Origin: Bradyrhizobium septentrionale | GTDB taxonomy: Bacteria; Pseudomonadota; Alphaproteobacteria; Rhizobiales; Xanthobacteraceae | Assembly: GCF_011516645.4 (NCBI RefSeq) | Contig: NZ_CP088285.1 | Span: 1,302,001 to 1,366,000, forward strand | Direction of reading: 5' to 3' | Length of the DNA: 64,000 nt | Shown here: piece after piece, positions 38,435 to 46,183 of the stretch | Layout of the letters: the number at the start of each line of letters is the position of its first letter | Numbering within the stretch: position 1 is the stretch's first letter | The notes under the pieces: model-generated | Databases searched by the model: none | What the model was told of the DNA's origin: nothing | The model's input: only the letters and a program-made list of their open reading frames with translations | Translations under genes and position numbers: made by a program

Positions 38435-39478
38435 TCACCTCGGCGCGTGAACGGCTTCGGGCAAGTGGGCATAGCCGCCGCCGGCCCGGATCTTCTTCTT
38501 CTGCGCCTCGACATCGATGCCGTAGATGCGGGCGGCGTTAAGGCCGAGAATTTTGGTCTTGGCCTCCATCGACAATACCGAACCGGTCTCCTTGGTGACG
38601 TCGGCCGGGATCTCGAATGCCATGAACTTGTCGATCAGCCATTTCGGCGTCCAGATGCCGTAATCGCTGCCGTAAAGGATCTTGTCCGGTCCAACCCAGA
38701 ACAACAGTTCGGAAATCACATGGGCGAAATAACCCGGCCGCGAATGGATGAAGGGCAGCGCCACCGCGAGACCCGCATAAACGTTGGTCTCCTGCGTCGC
38801 GATCCAGCAGAAATCGTCAAGCCGCGGCAAGCCGCAATGCTCGACGATGAAATTCAGATCCTGGAACGAGGTCGCGACATCATCAATATCGGCCACATCG
38901 AACGCATCGCGGTTGAGCGGGATGATCGTCGGCCCTTTGTGGACGTGGATGTTCTTGATGCCAAGCTTTTGCGCGGCCTCGAGATACTGGTAGGACGCCT
39001 TGTCGGTCAGCTTGTAGCCCTTCGATTCGCCGCGCCATTCCGCGGTGTAGAGCTTGACGCCCTTGAGTTTGTGCTTCTCGGACAGCGCATGAAGATCCTC
39101 CAGGCCCTTGGTGCCGTCACGCGGATCGAACGCGCCATTCAGGATGAAGCGATCCGGATGGCTCTTCTTCATCGCCGCATTTCGTTCGGTGGTGTTGAAA
39201 CCACTTTTGTAGAAATCGGTGAGATAGGTCGGTTGCAGGATCGCCATGTCGTCATAGCCGGTGACGAACAGGTCGTCGAACATCGTCGTGGCGTCGTATT
39301 TCTCGAACTTCTCCTTCTCCCATTTCTCCGAGGGCGGGCTCAGGTTCGAGTGGTAGGCGTAGAAGCAGTCGATGAACTGCTTGCCGTGGATGTTCTTCTG
39401 GTTTGCCGGACTTCCATCCCAGAAATGCGTATGCCCATCGATGACAAATATCTCTTCACCCTTGGCTGTCCTGTACAT
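38435..39478 (-). CDS. Amidohydrolase-2 family metal hydrolase
   Basis: 347 residues, ACMSD-like TIM barrel. Metal-binding H-x-H in 'IDGHTHFWDG' (His16, His18), further His in 'NIHVHKGPT' and 'IVEHCGLPRL', and the late Asp in 'LYGSDYGIW'. Genes of this family recur in propane monooxygenase clusters of actinobacteria and methanotroph relatives. Their substrate is not established to my knowledge. It lies between prmD and the DUF59 gene and is probably cotranscribed, with a hairpin in the 111-bp gap before it. Confidence 0.82.
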   Translation of the reverse strand: MYRTAKGEEIFVIDGHTHFWDGSPANQKNIHGKQFIDCFYAYHSNLSPPSEKWEKEKFEKYDATTMFDDLFVTGYDDMAILQPTYLTDFYKSGFNTTERNAAMKKSHPDRFILNGAFDPRDGTKGLEDLHALSEKHKLKGVKLYTAEWRGESKGYKLTDKASYQYLEAAQKLGIKNIHVHKGPTIIPLNRDAFDVADIDDVATSFQDLNFIVEHCGLPRLDDFCWIATQETNVYAGLAVALPFIHSRPGYFAHVISELLFWVGPDKILYGSDYGIWTPKWLIDKFMAFEIPADVTKETGSVLSMEAKTKILGLNAARIYGIDVEAQKKKIRAGGGYAHLPEAVHAPR

Positions 39479-39548
39479 GGCGTTTCTCCCGATCCCGCTG
39501 GATGGCGTATTGTTATGAGGCGCGCGATTGATGTCGTCGAATGAGCCC

Positions 39549-39567
39549 GGCCGGCGTCGCGCCGGCC
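39549..39567. terminator. Intercistronic hairpin after prmD
   Basis: GGCCGGCG, loop TCG, CGCCGGCC: 8-bp perfect GC stem with no U-run on the minus transcript. It is more likely a stability or partial termination element than a strong terminator. Confidence 0.4.
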
Positions 39568-39589
39568 AGGGTTTGTCCGCAGCCGGCCG

Positions 39590-39946
39590 TCAGACGATGT
39601 ATTTCATCATCTCGTTCATGTCGCCGAACAGCATGACGGTGTTGTCATCCGTCATCACCATGCGGCCGTAATGCGTCGAGGTCGAGATCTCGAAGAGATG
39701 CGGGGTCATGACCCGGCCGAGCTCTTCCGAAATCTCGTCCATCTTGAATTCCATCTTGCCGTCGCCATCGATGCGGATCATCGCCGGCATGTACGTCACC
39801 TTGATGTGGTCGTGACGGCTCATGACCTCGGCAATGGCGCGCGCCTCGACACTATCGTTCATCGTGACCCCGCATTGATGCGACACCGTGTCCTCGAACG
39901 TGATGTCCTTCATCGATTTGAAGATGTTGTCATTCTCGTGCAGCAT
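39590..39946 (-). CDS. prmD: Propane monooxygenase coupling protein
   Basis: 118 residues from MLHENDNIFKSMKDITFED; AGGAG lies upstream of this ATG. MmoB/DmpM-type regulatory protein: 'DSVEARAIAEVMSRHDHIKV', 'PAMIRIDGDGKMEF' and 'GRVMTPHLFEISTSTHYGRM' fit the family. It has no cofactor and binds the hydroxylase to speed turnover. 44 bp downstream of prmC. Confidence 0.88.
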   Translation of the reverse strand: MLHENDNIFKSMKDITFEDTVSHQCGVTMNDSVEARAIAEVMSRHDHIKVTYMPAMIRIDGDGKMEFKMDEISEELGRVMTPHLFEISTSTHYGRMVMTDDNTVMLFGDMNEMMKYIV

Positions 39947-39990
39947 GTCGATCTCCTGAAGAATTGAGTGAAGATGTGAAGCAGTGTTGG

Positions 39991-41094
39991 TTACGACGCG
40001 AGATTTGCCGGAACCGTCAGGCCGAGCTCGCCAGCGATGCCCCTGATGCGATTCTTTGCTTGCGCCAGCGCGTCGGCGAAAGCCGCGACCTTGACACGCG
40101 GCTGCGACCAGATCGGCTGCAGATGATTGGCCGCATCGAGCGCGAGATCGGCATGCTTGGCCAGCCATTTGTTGAACAACGCAAGGTTCTGCGCCGCGTA
40201 GGTCGGATCGGTGCCGAGGATGTGGAACAGCTCGACGGTGTTGGCGAGATTGCGCTCATAGTCGGCTTCCGCGGCGGAGACGACAGCCGGAGTGATGAAG
40301 TCGTTCTGCGCAGATGCCGCCTGCATCAGGAAGCCTGAACGGAAGAGTTCTCCGATAAGCGGCTCGAACACCACATTGGTCGCGAAATATTGCTCCAGAT
40401 AGTCGTTCGAACCCATCACCGACTCAACCGACTTGCGCACGCCTTGCCAGATCGGATCTTCCAGCCAGTGCTTCTTGCCGGCGGCGATGTCGAAGCCTGG
40501 AAGGTCGAGGCCGATTTCGCTCAGATAGAGAGTGATGTCCTGCGCGAAGCGAAGCTTGTAGGACGAGTTGGTCAGGATCGCATTGTTGACCATCTGCGTG
40601 TAGCCGTAGCGTTGCGCCTGCATCGTGGAGGTGCCGAGACCGAACTCGGCATGCTTGTAGGCGCCGAGATGGTTCTGCAAAATCTTCACCCAGGCGGGAT
40701 CGAAGCGGGTCGGCGCTCCCGATTTCCGGCCATTCTCGATGGTGTTCTGCACCATGCCGCAGATCGTCGACTGGCGCTGATAGTGCGTGCGCTCCCATTC
40801 CTGGTCGACGGCGCGGAACTTGTGCCAGTTCGAACTTTTCGCAGCGGTCCAATCCTTGGAATAGGTCGGCGTTCCGTCCGGGAAGGAGATGATCCAGTCC
40901 TGCAGCAGATAGCGCTCCGGATCCGGTTGGACGTCGACCGTCATGTCCTCGTAGTGGGTCGCCTTGCGGCCCTTGGGTTCAAAGTAGTTGTACTTGCGGC
41001 TGTCGGAGCCCGGGAACACTGCGGCCCCCGCCGCCCCGGATTTGACGATTGCTGCCGGTTTGGTCGCTGCTGCTCTGCTTGCTTGCGCGCTCAT
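39991..41094 (-). CDS. prmC: Propane monooxygenase hydroxylase, small (beta) subunit
   Basis: 367 residues, AAGGGAG ribosome site. Ferritin-like fold of the beta subunit without di-iron ligands: 'PERYLLQDWIISFPDGTPTY', 'YQRQSTICGMVQNTIENG', 'KHAEFGLGTSTMQAQRYGYT'. It pairs with PrmA in the hydroxylase. Order prmA, prmB, prmC, prmD matches known propane monooxygenases. Confidence 0.9.
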   Translation of the reverse strand: MSAQASRAAATKPAAIVKSGAAGAAVFPGSDSRKYNYFEPKGRKATHYEDMTVDVQPDPERYLLQDWIISFPDGTPTYSKDWTAAKSSNWHKFRAVDQEWERTHYQRQSTICGMVQNTIENGRKSGAPTRFDPAWVKILQNHLGAYKHAEFGLGTSTMQAQRYGYTQMVNNAILTNSSYKLRFAQDITLYLSEIGLDLPGFDIAAGKKHWLEDPIWQGVRKSVESVMGSNDYLEQYFATNVVFEPLIGELFRSGFLMQAASAQNDFITPAVVSAAEADYERNLANTVELFHILGTDPTYAAQNLALFNKWLAKHADLALDAANHLQPIWSQPRVKVAAFADALAQAKNRIRGIAGELGLTVPANLAS

Positions 41095-41143
41095 TGCTCA
41101 CTCCCTTTTGCCATTCTGTTCTGCGACGAACTTTTGAACGCCG

Positions 41144-42187
41144 TCATCGCACCGCCGGCGTAAACTTGTCGAAGTAGATGTGGTCAGGCTCGACCCCGCT
41201 CATTTGCAGGACGGGCAACACGGCGTCGATCATCGGAGTCGGCCCGCACGCGTACGCGTCGATGGCGCCGCTGAATCGCTCCTCGCGCAGATGGCGCTGC
41301 ACGACCTCGTGGATCAACCCGGTCTCGCCGTCCCAGCCGTCATCCGCCTCCGCGTGCGACAGCGCCGGCACGAATTTGAAGTCGTCGAGCCGCACCGCGA
41401 TAGCTGCGAGCTCCTCGAGGTAGAACAGGTCGGCGCGCGTGCGGGCTCCGTAGAAAAACCGCACCGGCCTCTGCTCCCCGCTCCCGATGTGATCGGCCAG
41501 GATCGACCACAGCGGCGACATCCCCGAGCCGCCGCCGATCAGCAGCATCGGACCCGGGCGCTCTTCACGCCGGAAGCAGGTACCGTACGGCCCCTTGGCG
41601 GTCACGGCGTCATCGACGCCCAATTTCCCGTCGAGCTGGGACGAAAACGCCCCGTTCGGATATTTCTTGATGATGAAGCGGAGACGGGTGCTCTCGCTGG
41701 GCGGGTTCGCCATCGAAAAGGCGCGGGTGATGGTGCCGTCCTGAAGCGTCAGATCTACATACTGACCGGCCCAGAACTTCATCGGCCGCTCGATCTCGAT
41801 CTCCAGCAATCTGATGTCCGACGTCAGCGCGTGGATCGCAGCTACGCGCCCGGCAAATGCCTTCACCGCGATCGAACGGCTCAGCAGGTCTTCGTCATAG
41901 TTGAGCAGTTCGACACTGATATCGCTGTAGACGTGCGTACGGCACAACAGCACATGTCCGGTCTCGCTCTCGTAGTCCGGTAAGGCGAAGGTCGAGTACT
42001 TCAGCAGTTCGATGTCGCCGTCGACGAGTTTCGATTTGCAGCTGCCGCACTGGCCTTCCTTGCAGCCGTGCATCAGCGAGATGCCCTGACGAAACGCAGC
42101 GTCAAGGACGGTCTCGCCCTCCTCCACTTCCATCTCGATACCCACTGGCTCGAAACGAACCTTGTGAACCCGCACGTCCGTCATCAT
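41144..42187 (-). CDS. prmB: Propane monooxygenase reductase
   Basis: 347 residues; two adjacent ATGs (42187, 42184) with AAGG upstream. N-terminal plant-type 2Fe-2S ferredoxin with Cys42, Cys47, Cys50 and Cys82 (C-x4-C-x2-C-x31-C). FAD domain with 'RAFSMANPP' (Arg155, Ser158). NAD domain with 'GGGSGMSPL' (218-226). It transfers electrons from NADH to the di-iron hydroxylase. The gap to prmA holds two hairpins. Confidence 0.92.
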   Translation of the reverse strand: MMTDVRVHKVRFEPVGIEMEVEEGETVLDAAFRQGISLMHGCKEGQCGSCKSKLVDGDIELLKYSTFALPDYESETGHVLLCRTHVYSDISVELLNYDEDLLSRSIAVKAFAGRVAAIHALTSDIRLLEIEIERPMKFWAGQYVDLTLQDGTITRAFSMANPPSESTRLRFIIKKYPNGAFSSQLDGKLGVDDAVTAKGPYGTCFRREERPGPMLLIGGGSGMSPLWSILADHIGSGEQRPVRFFYGARTRADLFYLEELAAIAVRLDDFKFVPALSHAEADDGWDGETGLIHEVVQRHLREERFSGAIDAYACGPTPMIDAVLPVLQMSGVEPDHIYFDKFTPAVR

Positions 42188-42230
42188 CTGGGCCTTGTCA
42201 TGGCAGTTGAACAGAACGATCGACAAAACG

Positions 42231-42272
42231 CTTGCCGACCCCGGCAAGAGGGGCCGCAAGGAGCGGCCCCTC
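42231..42272. terminator. Two tandem hairpins between prmA and prmB
   Basis: Hairpin 1: GAGGGGCCGC, AAGGA, GCGGCCCCTC (42248-42272, 10-bp perfect stem). Hairpin 2: CTTGCCG, ACCC, CGGCAAG (42231-42248). No U-run follows on the minus strand. The pair sits right after the hydroxylase stop and before the reductase start, a place where transcript processing or partial termination would lower reductase expression. Confidence 0.45.
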
Positions 42273-42282
42273 CCGTCGTCAT

Positions 42283-43953
42283 TTAGTTGCAGGGATTGAT
42301 CTTGAAGCCCTTGCGATATTCAGCCGTCGCGACCTCGCGTTCGGCGGGCGAAAGTGCCCTGAAGCCACGCAGCGGACTGCCAAGCGTGTGTCCGCGCACG
42401 TGATCGAGCGTCCACATGTCCTTGGCGTCGAAGCGCAGATGCGGTTGCGCGATCATGGTCTTGCCGTCAGGCCGGACAAAACCGAGATCCTTGATCGCAT
42501 CGGCGACATCCCAGCCGTGATAGCAATCTTCCCATTCGCGGCGACCGCTGAAGCGGCCCATGGCCGGCGTCGCCCGCCCCTCGTATTCGGCGGCGAACGC
42601 CACCTTGTGGGTCCAACGGCAGCCTTCCGAGCAATAGGTGTAGATCTTGCCGTCGACCTCGTCACAGACGAAGTCTTCACGGATCAGGCACGGAACCATG
42701 CAGCTCCAGCACCGATGCGGGTAGGAGTAGCCCACTTCGCTGTTGAAGAGGATGTTGGTTTCGCCGGGTACGCTGAGCTTTGCGTGCCACTTCCAGAAGT
42801 CGCCGAATTCGGCGTACCAGCCCGGATATTTGTGCTCGAACCACTCGAAGTCCCGCTCGGTCTGGGCCTCGATGCGCCAGAAGTTCACCGACCAGCCGAC
42901 CGTGAAGAACTGCGCGGTCTTGTGGACATAGTTCTTCTTGACGATCCGATCCCAGGCGGCGGCGACGTCATCGTGATGGATCTTGATGCCGTACTTCTCG
43001 AGCGGCAACATGTAGGTCCGGTAATAGTCTTCGTAGATCCAGCGGTGCCATAGCTCGGCGTAGGACTCCTTGTTCTTGTCGCGGTTGGTCGTGCCGTACT
43101 CGATGAACGTCCCGATCGCGGCATCGACAATCGCGTGATTCTGCCAGAAGGCGTATTTCAGGTCGCGCTCCAGCAACTGGTGGTTCGACGGATCGTTGAT
43201 CATCGCCATCAGCATCGAGTGACCGTTACCGATGTGGCGGGATTCGTCCGACTGAACCGACAGGAATACCGTCGGCAGCGCGTAGTCGCCGTTGCGGGCG
43301 GCTTCTGACGGCATCGCCACGAACAGCGTATTGGTGAAGGCGGTTTCCGCAACGACGGTCAGATAGACGTTGGCCGCGGTGATTGCGTCACCGGTCAGGA
43401 AGCCCTCGGCGAACTGGCGGCCGATCGTGGTCGCATAGCACTTGCCGAACGCGGCTTCCGTGATATCGAACCCTGCCGGGTCGATGTAGTTCTCCATGTA
43501 CCACTTCTTGAGGTTCATCTGGATCGTCGAGTGACGGAACTCATCGACCATCTGCATGGTGAAGCCGGTGCGCAATTCCTCGCCGGGGGCCAGCCGCCCG
43601 ACCATCGCCATCGAACGCGCCGCCGAGATCTCCGGGAACGGGATGATCGCCAGGAACAGCTTCATCCACTCGACCCATCGCGGCTCGACATTGCGGAACA
43701 TGTCGCCGCGCAACGCCGCGTCCAGCGCACCATAGACGCGGTTGTCCTTTTCTTCTTGCATCGGGAAATACGATCGCAGGACCTGCTTCATCGGGTCGCG
43801 CGGCGTCTTCGATATCTTGTAGTCGGTCGGGAAGGTCATCGCCTCCTGCACGTAGCTCGGCGTCCAGCCAAGGTCCGCGACACGGTTGGCCGCCTCAGCG
43901 ATGCTGATGCCTTTCTGCGCGGTTATCTTGTTCAGTGTCAGACTTGCAGTCAT
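42283..43953 (-). CDS. prmA: Propane monooxygenase hydroxylase, large (alpha) subunit
   Basis: 556 residues from MTASLTLNKITAQKGISIAE; AAAGGAG lies 7 nt upstream. Soluble di-iron monooxygenase alpha subunit with predicted iron ligands Glu108 ('IPFPEISAARS'), Glu138/His141 ('VDEFRHS'), Glu203 ('VVAETAFTN') and Glu237/His240 ('SDESRHIGNG'). A Cys-rich YHS-like segment follows ('HRCWSCMVPC' and 'YTYCSEGCRW', about 425-470). It hydroxylates propane, probably at C2, and related enzymes also oxidise acetone, phenol and other small molecules. No frameshift; the key residues are all in place. Confidence 0.92.
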   Translation of the reverse strand: MTASLTLNKITAQKGISIAEAANRVADLGWTPSYVQEAMTFPTDYKISKTPRDPMKQVLRSYFPMQEEKDNRVYGALDAALRGDMFRNVEPRWVEWMKLFLAIIPFPEISAARSMAMVGRLAPGEELRTGFTMQMVDEFRHSTIQMNLKKWYMENYIDPAGFDITEAAFGKCYATTIGRQFAEGFLTGDAITAANVYLTVVAETAFTNTLFVAMPSEAARNGDYALPTVFLSVQSDESRHIGNGHSMLMAMINDPSNHQLLERDLKYAFWQNHAIVDAAIGTFIEYGTTNRDKNKESYAELWHRWIYEDYYRTYMLPLEKYGIKIHHDDVAAAWDRIVKKNYVHKTAQFFTVGWSVNFWRIEAQTERDFEWFEHKYPGWYAEFGDFWKWHAKLSVPGETNILFNSEVGYSYPHRCWSCMVPCLIREDFVCDEVDGKIYTYCSEGCRWTHKVAFAAEYEGRATPAMGRFSGRREWEDCYHGWDVADAIKDLGFVRPDGKTMIAQPHLRFDAKDMWTLDHVRGHTLGSPLRGFRALSPAEREVATAEYRKGFKINPCN

Positions 43954-44136
43954 TTCCAGCTCCTTTGAACGTTGCGTTGCTTCCGGCATTCTCGCTTTTG
44001 ATCCCAGGTCAAAACCCCTGGTTCGCACTGTTGAAATTCTCGGCCGCAAAACTCACTTTGAGTCCGTTAAATGGATTGATCGATCTGCTGATTTCGTCGT
44101 TCCCACCAACCCAGCTTCCCGGCGCTGGCGGTCTCG

Positions 44137-44376
44137 TCACCCTCCGCTGGCTCGCTTGATGAGAGGCTTTCCTTCGGCGACGAATTTCGCCGAGAGAACC
44201 AGTGCGCCGGTGGCGAAATCCTTGCCGTGCGCGGCGATCATGGCCTCCGTGATCTCGGCCAGCTGAATGAAGAAAGCGTCTTTCGACCTGGCTTCCTCGC
44301 TCATGTCCGGTTGCGGAGACGGCATGTGTGGCTGTTCCTTTGATGCAATCATGGTTGCGTTGTTCCTGCTCATCAT
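44137..44376 (-). CDS. Small unknown protein of the propane monooxygenase operon (79 aa)
   Basis: Not recognised. Sequence is polar with an amphipathic helix region ('AFFIQLAEITEAMIAAHGKD') and 'GALVLSAKFVAEGKPLIKR' at the end. It begins with an ATGA overlap with the preceding gene. A better-spaced AAAGGA precedes a second ATG (MPSPQPDM, 44325), so the true start may be there. 183 bp separate it from prmA. Position suggests an accessory role for the hydroxylase. Confidence 0.6.
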   Translation of the reverse strand: MMSRNNATMIASKEQPHMPSPQPDMSEEARSKDAFFIQLAEITEAMIAAHGKDFATGALVLSAKFVAEGKPLIKRASGG

Positions 44377-44798
44377 GCGTGCCCCGAACGTTGGTGGTCG
44401 CCGGACGAAGGACTGTTGTCGATCTCACGCAGCGACGTGTTGAGCCATTCACGTTCGGCCACCAGGCGTCGGTGCTCCTCCCGGAGCATCTCCAGGCGCG
44501 CGATCACCCGCTCCAGTTCGGCAAGCGCGTCGCTTCCGGGCTCGGCGCGCGCCGCGCCACGCACGGCGCAGGCGAGTTCGATTTCGGCTCCGCCGCGCGC
44601 ATGCTCATTCTTGATTTGCATCTCGTTGTTATCGACCATCTCGTCGACCAGCCTGTCCCGAGCGATCATCCGATCGCGGGCGCGCTGCAGTTCAGCAGCT
44701 TCCTCGACGGTGATCGGCGGCTGGCGTCGGCTGTCCTTTGTCACTCGCGCAACTCTCGTTCGATGATCTGGTCCGAAGCTTCGCATGTCGCGGTACAT
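44373..44798 (-). CDS. Small unknown coiled-coil protein of the propane monooxygenase operon (141 aa)
   Basis: Not recognised. Rich in Arg, Glu and Leu with probable coiled-coil stretches (about residues 30-60 and 90-125, for example 'LAELERVIARLEMLREEHRR'). Begins 3 bp after the adh stop and overlaps the next small gene by 4 bp, so it is translated from the same transcript. No cofactor motif is visible. Confidence 0.6.
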   Translation of the reverse strand: MYRDMRSFGPDHRTRVARVTKDSRRQPPITVEEAAELQRARDRMIARDRLVDEMVDNNEMQIKNEHARGGAEIELACAVRGAARAEPGSDALAELERVIARLEMLREEHRRLVAEREWLNTSLREIDNSPSSGDHQRSGHA

Positions 44799-44801
44799 GC
44801 C

Positions 44802-45845
44802 CTACGGGATCAGGACCGCACGGCCATGAATGCGTCCATGATGCAGATCATGGAGCGCGTCATTGGCCTCGCTCAGCCTGTATTCCCTGGTGTGGAGTTC
44901 GACGAGGCCGCGGTCCGCGAGCGCCATCAACTCGACCAGCTCGGCATATGTTCCGACCAGGTTGCCGACGATGGTCTTTTCCGACGTGATCATGTCGATG
45001 GTCGGGATATCGATCTTCCCGCCATACCCGACAATGTAGTAGTAGCCGGCGTTCGCCGTCATCGACAGGCCCTTGGCGATAGCGTCACCTTCGCCGACAA
45101 AATCGATCACGGCCTCCGCGCCGCGCCCGCCGGTCAGCGCCAGCACGGCCTCGACTTCATTGCCGTCTGCCTTCACGACATGATGCGCACCGCACTTCTT
45201 GGCGAGTTCGAGGGACTGTTCGGCGCGATCGACCACGATGATTTCTGCCGCGCAGAGCGCTGCGAGAACCTGGATGCCGATATGGCCCAGCCCACCGGCG
45301 CCGATCACCGCGACATATTCGCCGGGCAGCAGATGGCGGGATGCCTTCTTCGCGGCGCGATAAGCCGTCAGCCCGGCATCGGTGTAGGGAGCAACATCCT
45401 TCGGTGCGAGCGACTTCGGCAGCTTGATCAGAGAGCGCTGCCCCGTCAGCAGATACTGCGCATAGCCGCCATTGGCATTGATGCCGGGAAATGAGCTGTC
45501 CAGCGCATGCATATCGTCGCCACGCCGGCATGCGAGACAATGCCCGCTGGTCACCAGCGGATGGCAAATCACGCTGTCGCCAACCTTGACCCCTTCGACA
45601 CCCGGGCCGATCGCTTCGACCCAGCCGGCGTTCTCGTGGCCCATGATGTATGGAAGCTTGACGTCGACCTTGCTGCGCCAGATGCCTTCAACGATGTGCA
45701 GATCGGTGCGGCAGACACCGGCACCGCCGATGCGCACGATCACGTCCATCGGGCGCGAGATCTTCGGGTCAGTCACGTCCTGGAATTTGACGAACTCCTT
45801 CGCCGTCAGCTTCTCGTCGAACTCATGAAGCACCGCCGCTTTCAT
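44802..45845 (-). CDS. Zinc-type medium-chain alcohol dehydrogenase
   Basis: 347 residues from MKAAVLHEFDEKLTAKEF; GGAGG 7 nt upstream. Catalytic zinc residues Cys45 ('GAGVCRTDLH') and His70-Glu71 ('GHEN'). NAD fold 'VIGAGGLGHIG' (182-187 GAGGLG). The structural-zinc lobe keeps only 'CLAC' (103, 106) followed by 'RRGDDMHALD', so two of the usual four cysteines are missing. It should oxidise the alcohol from the monooxygenase, 2-propanol or 1-propanol, with NAD. First gene after the sigma-54 promoter. Confidence 0.9.
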   Translation of the reverse strand: MKAAVLHEFDEKLTAKEFVKFQDVTDPKISRPMDVIVRIGGAGVCRTDLHIVEGIWRSKVDVKLPYIMGHENAGWVEAIGPGVEGVKVGDSVICHPLVTSGHCLACRRGDDMHALDSSFPGINANGGYAQYLLTGQRSLIKLPKSLAPKDVAPYTDAGLTAYRAAKKASRHLLPGEYVAVIGAGGLGHIGIQVLAALCAAEIIVVDRAEQSLELAKKCGAHHVVKADGNEVEAVLALTGGRGAEAVIDFVGEGDAIAKGLSMTANAGYYYIVGYGGKIDIPTIDMITSEKTIVGNLVGTYAELVELMALADRGLVELHTREYRLSEANDALHDLHHGRIHGRAVLIP

Positions 45846-45914
45846 TGAACAGCCTCCCCGGCAAAATTTTTTACTCTGTCGATCTGACGCGATCGCCATC
45901 CCGCTAGATAGTTC

Positions 45915-45931
45915 AGCAAGGGCTGTGCCAA
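45915..45931 (-). promoter_or_regulatory. Sigma-54 promoter of the adh-prm operon
   Basis: Minus strand TTGGCACAGCCCTTGCT: -24 GG and -12 GC spaced by 10 nt with near-perfect consensus (TGGCAC-N5-TTGC). It lies 70 bp upstream of the adh start. Both flanking genes encode sigma-54 activators of the type that use such promoters. Confidence 0.8.
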
Positions 45932-46015
45932 GCGCACAACGGCCTGATCTTTCTATTGTTCTTGCCGTCGCGGGAGTGCTCGCGCCGATCCGCCTCGGAG
46001 CAGACTTTGCGCGCG

Positions 46016-46036
46016 ACTGTTCCGAGACGGAACAGT
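46016..46036. promoter_or_regulatory. Palindromic candidate enhancer for the AcoR-like activators
   Basis: ACTGTTCC-N5-GGAACAGT, perfect 8-bp arms, 85 bp upstream of the -24 element. It is the only strong dyad I found in the 338-bp divergent interval (45846-46183). Distance and symmetry suit a Fis-type activator site. It could also control the regulator gene on the other side. Confidence 0.55.
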
Positions 46037-46183
46037 TTGGCGGCTGCAACAGCGCGTGAGCAGAAATTTGGATTTTCAGTTGTTTGATCTATGATCACGA
46101 CAACCGCGCCACGCGCGAGAACGACCCGAACCGGGCTACGACCAAGAGGAATTCGCCAAGCAGCGACTCCGGGAGGAGCTAGG

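Noticed and set aside
43954..44136. Possible second promoter directly before prmA
   Set aside because: I searched both strands for a -24/-12 pair and found none; the adh promoter is enough to explain expression.
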